Shown: positions 25,385-34,429, numbered from the stretch's first letter. The stretch: 64,000 nt of DNA from DATAEK01 sp036258055 (GCA_036258055.1 DATAEK010000254.1:37950-101949); one strand, 5' to 3'. Program-made: numbers and translations. The notes: generated by a model not told the origin, from the letters alone.

Positions 25385-26365
25385 TCAGCGAGGATGCGGC
25401 ACGGAGTGGCGCCCTGGCAACAGCCAGGAGACGACGACCGCGCCACCCAGCAGGCTCCCGATGATCGCGAGGGACCACTCGATTGGAAACTTGCCTCCGA
25501 ATGCGTCGTTGAGCCAGACCATCTTCAGGCCCACGAAGATCAGGATGACCGCGAGCGCGTACTTCAGGAGGTGGAAGCGTTCGATTGCGCCGGCGAGTAC
25601 GAAGTACATCGCCCTCAGGCCGAGAATCGCGAACACGTTCGACGTGAACACGATCAACGGCTCACGGGTAATCGCGAAGATCGCCGGGACTGAGTCGACG
25701 GCGAACACGATGTCGCTCAGCTCGATGAACAGAAGCGTCACGAGCAGCGGCGTCGCGTGCCACCGGTTCTCGAGCCGCACGAAGAACCGCTGGCCGTACA
25801 GCTGCGGCGTGACCGGCATGAGGCGGCGGAACAGCCGGATGAGCAGGTTCTTGTCCGGCTCGACCTTGGGATCAGGCGTCCGGATCATCCGCACACCCGT
25901 CACGAGCAGGAACAGGCCGAAGATCAGCACCACGATGTGGTACTGCATCAGCACCGCACCGAGCGCGATGAAGGCCGCCCGGCACACGAGAGCGCCCAGA
26001 ATGCCGAAGACCAGGATGCGGTGCTGGTACTGCGCGGGAATCCCGAAGTACGCGAAGACCAGGACGAAGACGAAGATGTTGTCGATCGCCAGCGACTTTT
26101 CGACGATGTAGCCGGTCAGGAACTCGAAGGCGATGCGGCTTCCGGTCTCTGCGCCGTGCGCGGCTGCCGTATATGCATAGACCGCGAGGTTGAAGAGCAG
26201 CGCCAGCGCCACCCACACAACCGACCACGCCAGCGATTCACGGAACGAGACGACATGCGCGCGCCGGTGGAAGACGCCCAGGTCGATGACGAGCAGGAGC
26301 AGCACGAAGCCGGTGAAGACCGCATACGACCACCAGTACTGACTGAACGGGAAGAGCAGCTCCAT
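25385..26365 (-). CDS. TerC/Alx family membrane protein
   Basis: A 326-residue protein with about nine membrane helices. TerC signatures are EKSLAIDNIFVFVLVFAYFG with the conserved acidic Asp in a helix, and LLFIELSDIVFAVDSVPAIF with Glu and Asp residues that line the metal site. Alx/TerC proteins are linked to manganese efflux and alkaline or metal stress. Length is normal for the Alx subgroup. It is the first gene of a two-gene operon with the antiporter and is divergent from the NhaR-like regulator, which suits control by ion or pH stress. Confidence 0.92.
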   Translation of the reverse strand: MELLFPFSQYWWSYAVFTGFVLLLLVIDLGVFHRRAHVVSFRESLAWSVVWVALALLFNLAVYAYTAAAHGAETGSRIAFEFLTGYIVEKSLAIDNIFVFVLVFAYFGIPAQYQHRILVFGILGALVCRAAFIALGAVLMQYHIVVLIFGLFLLVTGVRMIRTPDPKVEPDKNLLIRLFRRLMPVTPQLYGQRFFVRLENRWHATPLLVTLLFIELSDIVFAVDSVPAIFAITREPLIVFTSNVFAILGLRAMYFVLAGAIERFHLLKYALAVILIFVGLKMVWLNDAFGGKFPIEWSLAIIGSLLGGAVVVSWLLPGRHSVPHPR

Positions 26366-26414
26366 CGCCGGTACGTCTCGGTTCCAGCGTAGAAGCCGAC
26401 GGCCTGATGGACAA

Positions 26415-26451
26415 ATAGATAGTCGAGCGCTTTACAATCGGCTTTATCTAT
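26415..26451. promoter_or_regulatory. inverted repeat between terC-like gene and NhaR-like regulator
   Basis: ATAGATA (26415-26421) and TATCTAT (26445-26451) are perfect inverted half-sites 23 bases apart in the 102-base divergent gap. LysR regulators commonly bind spaced dyads in such gaps, so this is a candidate site for the adjacent regulator. It is also the most AT-rich part of the gap and must overlap promoters. Confidence 0.45.
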
Positions 26452-26467
26452 AGCTTGCGAGCGACGC

Positions 26468-27367
26468 ATGGAATGGCTGAACTACCATCATCTGCTCTAC
26501 TTCTGGACGGTCGTGCGCGAGGGCGGCATGTCACGGGCGGCTGAACGGCTGAGGCTGGCGCAGCCGACGGTCAGCGCGCAAGTGCGGCTGCTCGAGCAGA
26601 CGCTCGGCGAAAAACTCCTGGAACGGAGAGGCCGTCGCGTCGTGCCCACCGAGGTGGGGCGGGTCGTGTACGGCTACGCGGATGAGATCTTCTCGATCGG
26701 CCGGGAACTGCTCGGGACACTGAAAGGGAGACCATCCGGACGTGCGCCGCAGCTCACGGTCGGCGTCGCGAACGCCGTGCCGAAGCTGATCGTTCACCGC
26801 CTTCTTCGGCCGGCCATCGATGCCGCAGGGCCCGTCCATCTCGTGTGCCGAGAGGGAAATCCCGAGCAGCTCGTGTCCGCGCTGGCGACGCACGCCCTGG
26901 ACGTGATCATCAGCGACGCGCCGGCACCGCCACACGTGCGTGTCCGCGTCTTCAATCACCTGCTCGGTGAATCCGGGTTGTCGTTCTTCGCCCGAGGCAA
27001 GCGCGTGCCGCGGCTCCGCCGCCGGTTTCCGAAGTCCCTGATGGAGTTGCCCTGGTTGCTGCCAACGAGCAATACGTCACTCCGGCGCGGACTCGATCAG
27101 TGGTTCGAAGCCCGCAACCTGCATCCTCAGGTTCTCGCAGAATTCGAAGACTCGGCGTTGATGGATGCGTTTGCCGAGGAGGGAGGGGTGGCGTTCCCGG
27201 CGCCGACGGCAATCGAGAGGCAGGTATGCCGGCACTATCGCGTGCAGGTGATCGGGAGAACCGACGCCGTCCGCGAACGCTACTACGCGGTGTCCGCCGA
27301 GCGCCGGATCAAGCATCCGGCAGTCGCCGCGATCACCGCCGCTGCGCAGGACGTCCTCAGAGCGTGA
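26468..27367 (+). CDS. LysR family regulator, NhaR-like
   Basis: A 299-residue LysR protein. The winged helix is residues 1-65: MEWLNYHHLLYFWTVVREGG then AAERLRLAQPTVSAQVRLLE. The opening WLNYHHLLYFW is the mark of NhaR, the activator of Na+/H+ antiporter genes in enterobacteria. The effector-binding domain follows (about 90-295). Divergent orientation from the terC-antiporter pair supports a role in cation or alkaline stress. The last 11 bases overlap the end of the convergent glycosyltransferase gene. Confidence 0.88.
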   Translation: MEWLNYHHLLYFWTVVREGGMSRAAERLRLAQPTVSAQVRLLEQTLGEKLLERRGRRVVPTEVGRVVYGYADEIFSIGRELLGTLKGRPSGRAPQLTVGVANAVPKLIVHRLLRPAIDAAGPVHLVCREGNPEQLVSALATHALDVIISDAPAPPHVRVRVFNHLLGESGLSFFARGKRVPRLRRRFPKSLMELPWLLPTSNTSLRRGLDQWFEARNLHPQVLAEFEDSALMDAFAEEGGVAFPAPTAIERQVCRHYRVQVIGRTDAVRERYYAVSAERRIKHPAVAAITAAAQDVLRA

Positions 27368-28349
27368 CCGCGGGCGGTCGGCCCACGCGGCCGTGTGCGT
27401 CCATGATGCCTTTGAGCTTGCACAGTTGGAACGCCGCCCGATAGGCCTCATGAAGGCAGGTCACGTCGAGCGGTTCGAGGTCGAACCCGAGCTCGCGCTT
27501 CCGGCGCGCCATCGCGTCGAGCCGGCGTGCCTTCCCGACGATCAGGTCGAAGTCGCCCTCGGCCGTACGCCAGCGCGATTCCGACCCGGCAACCTCGGTC
27601 CACTGCTGCACCCGCGAGTCGCTGTGAAGCTGGCTGAAGACGAAGTTCGAACGGCCCTGCCGGACGAGCCGATCGCAGAATCCGTCGAAGGTCAGACTCC
27701 GAACCATCACACCGATCGCGCGCGCGTTGTAGACGACACGCAGACCGAACGCCGACAACCGATATCCGAGCTCGATGTCTTCGCATCCGAACCGGAAAAC
27801 CTGGTTGAAGACGCCCCGCTCGACCAGGAACGCACGCTTGCACGACGTCCGGCCTCCCCAGAAGTACTCGAAATCGAGGACCGCGCCGTCGGCGAGCCCG
27901 GGATACGAGAACAGATAGCAGCCGACCTCGGTGACGAAATGCATCAACGGATCCCCGGCGATCGATGGATCCAGCCGGGTGTTGGCGAGGACTGCGACGC
28001 TCTCCTCAGGATGCGCATCGTGCGTTCGCAGATGCTCCTCGAGAAGCGTCGGTGTGGCGAGGTCGTCATCGTCCTGGAAGAGCACCACCGTCCCGCGCGA
28101 GAGGAACAGGCCGTGGTTCTTGCCAGAGGCGAGACCAGCGTGCCGCTGATACGCATATCTGACGTCGAGCGACGGTGAGTACACGTCGACTTCGGCCCTG
28201 GTCTCATCGGTCGAGCCGTCGTCGACGACGATCACCTCGAACGCCGATCGATCGAGCGTTTGTGCCGCCAGGCTTGCGAGCGTCCGTCCGAGCAGGCCTG
28301 CGCGATCGCGCGTGCAGATGACGACCGACAGCCGGGGAGTAGAGATCAT
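27357..28349 (-). CDS. glycosyltransferase family 2 (GT-A)
   Basis: A 330-residue GT2 enzyme: RLSVVICTRDRAGLLGRTLA, VIVVDDGSTDETRAEV (UDP-binding), LFQDDDDLATPTLLEEHL (metal-binding DxD region) and, in the second half, FGCEDIELGYRLSAFGLRV, the ED motif of the catalytic base typical of GT2/GT27-like proteins. It lies last in a three-gene glycosyltransferase run on the minus strand and probably acts on the same glycan. Confidence 0.9.
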   Translation of the reverse strand: MISTPRLSVVICTRDRAGLLGRTLASLAAQTLDRSAFEVIVVDDGSTDETRAEVDVYSPSLDVRYAYQRHAGLASGKNHGLFLSRGTVVLFQDDDDLATPTLLEEHLRTHDAHPEESVAVLANTRLDPSIAGDPLMHFVTEVGCYLFSYPGLADGAVLDFEYFWGGRTSCKRAFLVERGVFNQVFRFGCEDIELGYRLSAFGLRVVYNARAIGVMVRSLTFDGFCDRLVRQGRSNFVFSQLHSDSRVQQWTEVAGSESRWRTAEGDFDLIVGKARRLDAMARRKRELGFDLEPLDVTCLHEAYRAAFQLCKLKGIMDAHGRVGRPPAVTL

Positions 28350-28406
28350 CGCCGCGCGCCAGGACCTCGCTGTCGGAGCGCGCGGACAGGCGCAGGTCGC
28401 GCGCGG

Positions 28407-29138
28407 TCACGCATACGATTCGACGATCGTGAACGCTTCGGCTTTCGAGACGTGCGGCTGCGCGTCGAGGTAACGCTGCATCGCCTGATCGGCGCTGCCG
28501 TGATCGTAGTGAGCGACCGGCTTCCTGAAGTTGTGCACGACCGGCGTGCGATCGACGACACCCAGCTTCAACCCCGCGCGCTCCATCGTTACCGGCCAGA
28601 CGAAGTCGTACCCCCATCCCATCGGCGAGGCCTCATCGAACGGGACGAGAGAGGGCACGGCGTCTCGACGGATCGAGAAGACCGGTCCGATCTCGACGAA
28701 GCGCGTCCAACGGGCCGACAGGCCGTCGAGCTGTTCGACGAACGGATGATCGATGAAGCTGTCGTGCGATCGGGCCGGCTGTGCCAGGGCGAAGTCGTAC
28801 TTGCCAACAGCGTCCAGATACGCGTCGAGAAATCCGTCGGGCAGCCTCACGTCATCGTCGCAGACGACGATGTAGGCGTAGGTGCCGAGTGGAAGAGTGC
28901 GGAGGACTTCGTTGAGGATCGTGAACTTGGGCGCCGCGGTTGCGCGATGGGCGATCGTCGACTGCGCGAGCGCGTCCGGCGCGCCGCGTTCACCCAGGGC
29001 GACCCAGCGTTGATCGACGCGCCAGTCTCTGCTGCGCGCGAGCTCGTTCACGATCGCGGGCGTCTGATGCTCTTTGTCGCACAGGTACACGCCCGTCACG
29101 AGCACGCTTCCTGCCTGGCCGCCGGCGGTGGGGCCCAC
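28407..29138 (-). CDS. glycosyltransferase-like protein (GT-A fold, DxD motif)
   Basis: A 243-residue protein with a GT-A-like core: VLVTGVYLCDKEHQT at the start, then YAYIVVCDDDVRLPDGFLDA, a DDD metal-site motif, and SPMGWGYDFVWPVTMERAGL followed by LGVVDRTPVVHNFRKPVAHY. The second half resembles DUF707-type glycan-modifying proteins. It is 2 bases behind the stop of the upstream GT-B gene and 57 bases before the GT2 gene. The annotated GTG at 29138 is weakly supported; an inner GTG at about 29099 is possible. Confidence 0.78.
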   Translation of the reverse strand: MGPTAGGQAGSVLVTGVYLCDKEHQTPAIVNELARSRDWRVDQRWVALGERGAPDALAQSTIAHRATAAPKFTILNEVLRTLPLGTYAYIVVCDDDVRLPDGFLDAYLDAVGKYDFALAQPARSHDSFIDHPFVEQLDGLSARWTRFVEIGPVFSIRRDAVPSLVPFDEASPMGWGYDFVWPVTMERAGLKLGVVDRTPVVHNFRKPVAHYDHGSADQAMQRYLDAQPHVSKAEAFTIVESYA

Positions 29139-29140
29139 GC

Positions 29141-30454
29141 TCAGGCCACGCTCCGCCCTGCAGAATCAGGCGGAAAAATGGCGCGGAGCCGCTGACGGGT
29201 CGCACGCTCCGAGAAGCGGCTGGCGATGTGCGCGCGGCCGCGCGTCGAGAGCCGCTTCCACAATCGCGGATTCGAATACGCGCGGACGACTGCGCGTGCA
29301 AACTCCTCAGGACGGTCCGCGATCAGGGCGTGTTCCCCGTCGACTAGATCGAGTCCTTCGGCACCGACAGCTGTCGTGACGACCGGCAAGCCGCAGCTCA
29401 TGCTGTGGCCGATCTTGCCTTTCATTCCCGCGCCGTAGCGCAACGGCGCAACGAAGACGCGGTGTCGAGCGAACTCGGCGTCGGCATCCGCGACGAAGCC
29501 CAGCGGCCGGATCGACGGGGAGGCCAGCGCGTTCACACGGTCGGTCATGTGACTGCCGATGATGGTCAACGTCACTTGCGGCAACTCGCGCTGGATGATC
29601 GGCAGCACATCGTTCGCGAAGTGCAGCACGGCGTCCTCGTTCGGCGCGTGCCAGAAGCTGCCGATGAAGACGAGACCTTCGCGCGCCGCGAATCCCGACG
29701 GAGCTGGTCGTGATGGATGGATGTTCGGCACGACGTGCACGGGCGCGGCCGGCGTGTCTTCGACGATCGCTGCCTGGTCGTCTGCGCTGACGGCAAGCAC
29801 GGTGTCCGCACATTCGACGTTGAATCGCTCGATGCGGCGGTATCGATCGGCGTCTTCACGCATGGACGCATTCCCGGTTACGTCCGCGCCGCGCAGCAGC
29901 CGGAGCCAGTGCATGTCCACCGTGTCGTAGGTAACGTGCGCCAGCGGTGCGAGCGCACGGACCGCAAAGAAATACTGGAATGCCACGTCGGGACGACACA
30001 GAATCACGTGCCGGTAGTGAATGCCATCGGTCTGAAGATGGTGCAGCCCTTGCTCGCGTCCGAGATGAACGGCAATGCGAATCTGCGCCAGCGCATCGAG
30101 GTACTGAGGTGGTGTGTTGGTGTCGTCGGCAATCAGCGTGACGTCGTGTCCGATCTCGCGGAGTGACTTCAGCAGATGAAATAGTCGGAACGATCCCGAA
30201 TCCTGATCGAAGGTCGGCACGACATCCGTCACGACAAGCAGTCGAGGGGGTCTCGGCGCAAGCTCGCGGTAGTAATTGCGGATGTGGAGCAGCCAGATGG
30301 ACGGGGAGAACTCGAGCTGTCCATTGCGCCACGACGACCAGGCGCGACGGGCAGCACCGGTGAGGAACCGCGCTCCGAAAGAGAGCGAATGCGCCTGAGC
30401 TGCCGTGCCCACCGTCGAGCTTGAGCTGTCCTGTATAGCTGGTGGTCTCTCCAC
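29141..30454 (-). CDS. glycosyltransferase, GT4/GT1-like (GT-B)
   Basis: A 437-residue GT-B protein. A 70-residue leader precedes RLLVVTDVVPTFDQDSGSFR, the usual first strand and loop. The second domain has GLVFIGSFWHAPNEDAVLHF, VAPLRYGAGMKGKIGHSMSC and LPVVTTAVGAEGLDLVDGEH, the donor-binding elements of GT4 enzymes. It is the first gene of the three-gene glycosyltransferase run and likely builds an exopolysaccharide or O-glycan together with them. Confidence 0.88.
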   Translation of the reverse strand: MERPPAIQDSSSSTVGTAAQAHSLSFGARFLTGAARRAWSSWRNGQLEFSPSIWLLHIRNYYRELAPRPPRLLVVTDVVPTFDQDSGSFRLFHLLKSLREIGHDVTLIADDTNTPPQYLDALAQIRIAVHLGREQGLHHLQTDGIHYRHVILCRPDVAFQYFFAVRALAPLAHVTYDTVDMHWLRLLRGADVTGNASMREDADRYRRIERFNVECADTVLAVSADDQAAIVEDTPAAPVHVVPNIHPSRPAPSGFAAREGLVFIGSFWHAPNEDAVLHFANDVLPIIQRELPQVTLTIIGSHMTDRVNALASPSIRPLGFVADADAEFARHRVFVAPLRYGAGMKGKIGHSMSCGLPVVTTAVGAEGLDLVDGEHALIADRPEEFARAVVRAYSNPRLWKRLSTRGRAHIASRFSERATRQRLRAIFPPDSAGRSVA

Positions 30455-30590
30455 CGGGTAAGTCTCAGTCCCGCGCGGTCTTGTCGCAACCGCCCGGACA
30501 TCAGCTCAGCAAGGCGGCATCGACACTGGTCGAAGCCCACCGAAAGTTTACGAAAATTCGCGTTGCGGGAAATGACCTAACGGAACAATA

Positions 30591-30604
30591 GTCTCACCTG
30601 AGAC
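30591..30604. promoter_or_regulatory. palindrome upstream of the PEGA-domain gene
   Basis: GTCTCACCTGAGAC has perfect 6-bp arms (GTCTCA / TGAGAC) around CC. It lies in the 280-base gap between the divergent glycosyltransferase run and the PEGA gene, in an AT-richer stretch (GTTTACGAAAATTCG and AACAATAG just before). A regulator site or promoter region is likely. The rest of the gap shows no gene. Confidence 0.4.
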
Positions 30605-30734
30605 ATGTCAGGCGTCTAGAGGTATCGGCAGTTGCGCGCCGGATCTTTAGTGTGTCTAGTGTTCTGCCAGCCATGTCACTGCGTTGATGCGGTGGGATTG
30701 CCGCGGCGGTTACGCGAGCAGAAGCGGAGGGGCC

Positions 30735-32045
30735 ATGGGCAGCGAGCGGGTTCCGGCGGAACACGAACGGATTGGTTCGAGCGGATCAAAGACGACGCTA
30801 CACATCGAGATGCACTCGAGTGAACGACACGTTCTGACCAGCTTTCGCGAACAGTTCATGCGTTGGGTGAACGATCGCGGCGCCAGCGGCTTCGCCCGCG
30901 ACGCCGGCACGCCGCAAAAGATTTCGTTCGACGAAGGAGAGTCCGAGGCCCCGGGTTTGTCCGCGGTGCTCAACCTCGATCTCGTCTGGAACTCGCGTCA
31001 CGGATCGGGCACGAAGGCGACTCAGCGCTCGCAATCGGTCTCCTCGACAGCATCCGCGATCGCGCCGCCTCCGGCTTTCCAGCCGCACCAGAAGTTTGTG
31101 TTCTTTCCGGACCCCGACAGTGAGACGCGCCATCAGATAGCATCGCTCTTCGACGGCCGAACACTCCATCATATGCCGAGCCGAACCGAGTGGGTGAGGA
31201 TGGAGCGGCCTGCGCTCCTCGAGCTGCTGCACAAGAGCGTGGCCTTCACGGTCCGCACCTACCACGACATCAGACCGCGACTGGCAGCCGTCGTGAAACA
31301 GCCGTCGCGCCTGCTTTCAGACACCGCGGCATTTCGTGCCTCCCTGTTTCCGGGACCAGTGCGAGTCCGGCTGACGAAATCGACGCCTCGCGAGGACGGC
31401 TGGTACTCGGCCGTTCGTAGTGGAGGCCTCGTCGCCGCGGTGGTCTGTGCGACGTTTCTGCTGGTCACGCTGGCTTACAGGTCACGCTCGTCAGACGTCC
31501 TCGCCGCCGACCAGAACGCGCGCGCTGAATCGCCGCGGTCGCGCGACGTGTCGCGTCCGCCACAGCCTGCCCCTCTCGCGCTGGCAGTCGCCACAGCAGA
31601 TGTGACGCCGGCGACTCCTGAACCATCGCTGACACTGTCTGTGCCGCCAGCGGTCGAGACGCGCGTCGCAACGAAGGGTGACGGAGTACCGGCGTCCGCG
31701 CGGCTTGACGCGATCGATTCGCCCCGTCGGGCTGCGCTGTCGACAGTACGCGACGAGTCCACCGCCAGGACGACTGTTCCCGTTGCGGTCGTAGCCCAAA
31801 ACGGAATTGTCGGAAGCTTGGTGGTGGCGTCCGAGCCCGCGGGGGCCGCGGTCTCGATCAACGGTGTCACGCACGGGTACACGCCGCTGAAGATCGAAAA
31901 CCTCGCGGTCGGCACGCGCGTCGTCCGCATCGATCTAGCCGGCTACGAGCGCTGGTCCTGGGCGGTCAACGTCGTGGCCAACAAACGGACTCCGGTCACG
32001 GTGAGACTGCAGCCCGAAGCACGGCGCATCGGCGCGAGCAACTGA
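30735..32045 (+). CDS. membrane protein with C-terminal PEGA domain
   Basis: A 436-residue protein. The N-terminal 210 residues are cytoplasmic-like and unrecognised (FFPDPDSETRHQIASLFDGR is the most structured part). A membrane helix follows (GGLVAAVVCATFLLVTLAY, about residues 230-252). Then comes a Pro/Ala/Ser/Thr-rich linker and a PEGA domain (VVASEPAGAAVSINGVTHGY ... NLAVGTRVVRIDLAGYERW), a small beta-sandwich found on cell-surface proteins. The ATG at 30735 follows GCGGAGG; an earlier start at 30684 would add 17 poorly patterned residues. In Acidobacteriota the PEGA domain often ends Ser/Thr kinases. Here the kinase domain is absent or replaced by an unknown one. Confidence 0.72.
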   Translation: MGSERVPAEHERIGSSGSKTTLHIEMHSSERHVLTSFREQFMRWVNDRGASGFARDAGTPQKISFDEGESEAPGLSAVLNLDLVWNSRHGSGTKATQRSQSVSSTASAIAPPPAFQPHQKFVFFPDPDSETRHQIASLFDGRTLHHMPSRTEWVRMERPALLELLHKSVAFTVRTYHDIRPRLAAVVKQPSRLLSDTAAFRASLFPGPVRVRLTKSTPREDGWYSAVRSGGLVAAVVCATFLLVTLAYRSRSSDVLAADQNARAESPRSRDVSRPPQPAPLALAVATADVTPATPEPSLTLSVPPAVETRVATKGDGVPASARLDAIDSPRRAALSTVRDESTARTTVPVAVVAQNGIVGSLVVASEPAGAAVSINGVTHGYTPLKIENLAVGTRVVRIDLAGYERWSWAVNVVANKRTPVTVRLQPEARRIGASN

Positions 32046-32117
32046 CCTCCGTCCCGCGTCCCGCATGCGAAACGATCGGTGGCGAACGGAGAGATCTGCG
32101 GCGTCGAGGTGCCTGGG

Positions 32118-32546
32118 ATGACTCACGGGGAGATCACGAAGTTCTTTGCACAGTTGCAGGATGCCTGGGCCGCTCGCGATTGCGAAGCTCTTTCGCGCGG
32201 ACACTCCGAGGACGGGACGGTCGTGAGCCCGATCTTTCGTCGCGTGACGGGCCGTCGGGCCATCCTCGACTCGTACCGGGCGCTGTTTGCGATCTTTCCT
32301 GATTGGCAATATCACGCTGACGTGCTCCTCATCGACGGCGCACGCGCCGTGCAGGCCTTCACCGTCCAGGCGACGCACGAGGGAGACTTCATGGGCATCG
32401 CCGGCTCGGGCAGGAAGTGTGAGATCCAAGGCGTGCGAATCTTCGAGATGGGCGATGGCGCCATCACCCACGAACGGCGGATCTACGACTTCACCGGTTT
32501 GCTCATTCAGCTCGGCATCCTGCGAGGGAAGCCCGCCCGTCACTAG
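32118..32546 (+). CDS. SnoaL-like ester cyclase / NTF2-fold protein
   Basis: A 142-residue NTF2-fold protein. FFAQLQDAWAARDCEALSRG, VTGRRAILDSYRALFAIFPD and the late VRIFEMGDGAITHERRIYDF are the typical SnoaL elements. The family includes polyketide cyclases, SnoaL-like hydrolases and many proteins of unknown ligand, so the substrate cannot be named. GAGGTG lies 6 bases before the ATG at 32118, which is preferred to a GTG at 32079. It ends 22 bases before the convergent KDG kinase gene. Confidence 0.82.
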   Translation: MTHGEITKFFAQLQDAWAARDCEALSRGHSEDGTVVSPIFRRVTGRRAILDSYRALFAIFPDWQYHADVLLIDGARAVQAFTVQATHEGDFMGIAGSGRKCEIQGVRIFEMGDGAITHERRIYDFTGLLIQLGILRGKPARH

Positions 32547-32568
32547 GCATGCCACCGATCGTCGATCC

Positions 32569-33600
32569 TCAGCGCTGGACGCGGCCCGAGGCGTCTCCTT
32601 GAGCCAGGCGATCGACTTCGTCCACGAGCACTCGATTGAAATCGCCGGGAATCGTCTGCTTGAGTGCGCTTGCTGCGACGGCAAAGCGGAGTGACGCCTC
32701 CGGCGTACGGCCCGTCACCAGCCCGTAGATCAATCCCGCCGCAAAACTGTCCCCGCCACCGATCCGATCGACCAGTCGGACGTCGTAGCGCTGACTGTGA
32801 TGGAACGTGCTGGTTGAAGCATCCCAGAGCGCGGCGCTCCAGCCGTTGTCGCTCGCCGACTGGCTCTCTCGCAGCGTGATCGCCACCAGTTTGGGCCCGA
32901 ACGTCAGGGTCAGCTCCTCGGCGACGTGGCGGTAGCCGGCGAGGTTCAGCTGTCCGCTCGTCACATCCGTTTCCGGAACGTGCAGCCCCAGCACTGACTG
33001 AATGTCCTCTTCGTTGGCGACGACGACGTCGACGTGGGCCATGAGCGGCCGCATGGTCGCCTGCGCCTGCGATTCGGACCAGAGCTTCTTGCGGAAGTTG
33101 AGATCAATGCTGACGCGCGCCCCGGCGCGCTTCGCGGCTTCGAGCGCGGACCGGGTTGCCGCGGCGCCGCGGTCGCCGAGCGCCGGCGTGATCCCGGTTA
33201 CGTGGAACCACTTGGCGTTGGTGAGAACAGCATTCCAGTCGATCTGGCCTGGCTCGATCTCGCTGACCGACGAATGGGCGCGATCGTAGATGACGGTGGA
33301 AGCCCGCTGCGCGGCCCCGGTCTCGGCGAAGTAGATGCCGACGCGCGATCCGCCACGGACGATCGACTCGGTGCGGACGCCTTCCGCCCTGAGCGACTTG
33401 ATCGCCGCGTCGCCGATCGCGTGTTTCGGCAGACGGGTCACGAAATGGCTCTCGAGTCCGAAATGGGCGAGGCTGACGGCGACGTTGGCTTCGCCTCCAC
33501 CGAATGTGGCCGAGAGCATCGGTGACTGGAAAAGCCGCTCGAAGCCCGGCGGGCTGAGGCGCAGCATGATCTCGCCGAACGTCACCACCTTGACGGTCAT
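32569..33600 (-). CDS. kdgK: 2-keto-3-deoxygluconate kinase (PfkB family)
   Basis: A 343-residue PfkB sugar kinase: VVTFGEIMLRLSPPG at the start, the GGGEANVAVSLAHFG motif and, at the C-terminal end, RIGGGDSFAAGLIYGL with catalytic Asp284. The LSPPGFERLFQS stretch is characteristic of KDG kinases. It would phosphorylate 2-keto-3-deoxygluconate to KDPG. Its ATG overlaps the TGA of the aldolase gene (ATGA at 33597-33600), so it is translationally coupled to the enzyme that consumes its product. Confidence 0.92.
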   Translation of the reverse strand: MTVKVVTFGEIMLRLSPPGFERLFQSPMLSATFGGGEANVAVSLAHFGLESHFVTRLPKHAIGDAAIKSLRAEGVRTESIVRGGSRVGIYFAETGAAQRASTVIYDRAHSSVSEIEPGQIDWNAVLTNAKWFHVTGITPALGDRGAAATRSALEAAKRAGARVSIDLNFRKKLWSESQAQATMRPLMAHVDVVVANEEDIQSVLGLHVPETDVTSGQLNLAGYRHVAEELTLTFGPKLVAITLRESQSASDNGWSAALWDASTSTFHHSQRYDVRLVDRIGGGDSFAAGLIYGLVTGRTPEASLRFAVAASALKQTIPGDFNRVLVDEVDRLAQGDASGRVQR

Positions 33601-34304
33601 TTCTTCTCCCGTGCCGCGCGCACGTTCCCGACGATCCGCTGGGCGTTGGCTGTGATCGTCGAAAAGGCGGCCGAGGCGACGGCCTTCGCGTCGACGAGCG
33701 CCGTGCCGACACCGACGGCCACGGCCCCCGCCGCAATCCACTCGCCGGCGTTGTCGAGCGTCACGCCGCCGGTCGGCATCATCCGCACTTGCGGCAGCGG
33801 CCCGCGGATGTCTTTGAAGAAACCCGGGCCGAGCGCCGTGGCGGGAAACACTTTCACGACGTCGGCGCCCGCCTCCCAGGCGGTCAGGATCTCAGTCGGC
33901 GTGAAGCAGCCGGGCATCGCCGCGACATCGTAGCGATGGCAGATGGTGATCACCTCGGGCCGGAACACCGGGCTGACCACGAACTGCGCCCCGGCAAGAA
34001 TGGCCAGTCTCGCCGTTTCGGCGTCCAGCACCGTGCCCGCACCGAGCAGAAAGCCTGCCGGCAGCGTCGGGGCGAGCTCGCCGATCAGGTCGATCGCGCG
34101 CGGCACCGTCATCGTGACTTCGAGCGCGCGGACACCGCCATCCGCCAGCGCATCGACGACCGCGCGCAGCTTCTCTGGCTCGCGCAGCCGGATTACCGCC
34201 ACGACACCACAGTCCTCGATCACGCGCACGACGTCAGCGCGGCCAGAGACCTGTGAGCTTTTCGCGCCGGTTGCCACCGGCGTGGTTTTAGCGGGCGTGG
34301 TCAT
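33597..34304 (-). CDS. eda: KDPG aldolase (2-keto-3-deoxy-6-phosphogluconate aldolase)
   Basis: A 235-residue class I aldolase: VVAVIRLREPEKLRAVVDAL, ALEVTMTVP with Glu62, GAGTVLDAETARLAI, FVVSPVFRPEVI, AAMPGCFTPTEI and VVKVFPATALGP with the Schiff-base Lys151, then MMPTGGVTLDNAGEW. All catalytic parts are present. It splits KDPG to pyruvate and glyceraldehyde 3-phosphate. A 20-residue extension precedes the core. It is the promoter-proximal gene of the eda-kdgK pair, divergent from the GH28 gene. Confidence 0.94.
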   Translation of the reverse strand: MTTPAKTTPVATGAKSSQVSGRADVVRVIEDCGVVAVIRLREPEKLRAVVDALADGGVRALEVTMTVPRAIDLIGELAPTLPAGFLLGAGTVLDAETARLAILAGAQFVVSPVFRPEVITICHRYDVAAMPGCFTPTEILTAWEAGADVVKVFPATALGPGFFKDIRGPLPQVRMMPTGGVTLDNAGEWIAAGAVAVGVGTALVDAKAVASAAFSTITANAQRIVGNVRAAREKK

Positions 34305-34399
34305 ATGGCTATCCTGGGCAGATCTCGTTCCATTGCTCGAGCAGCCGTGACCTGCGCATGCCGCGCGATCGCTCGATGGTCAGGCCACGAAAAGCGGTG

Positions 34400-34429
34400 A
34401 GTATACGAGTGGATGGACCAGTGATGCAA
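34400..34429 (-). promoter_or_regulatory. sigma-70-like promoter for eda-kdgK
   Basis: On the minus strand TTGCAT (34429-34424) is followed after 18 bases by TATACT (34405-34400), close to the -35 and -10 consensus. It is about 95 bases upstream of the eda ATG and downstream, in that direction, of the GTGGTATAACCAC site. Confidence 0.45.

Noticed and set aside
33601..33741. N-terminal extension of the KDG kinase
   Set aside because: It lies inside the KDPG aldolase gene in another frame. The ATGA overlap at 33597-33600 gives the real start.
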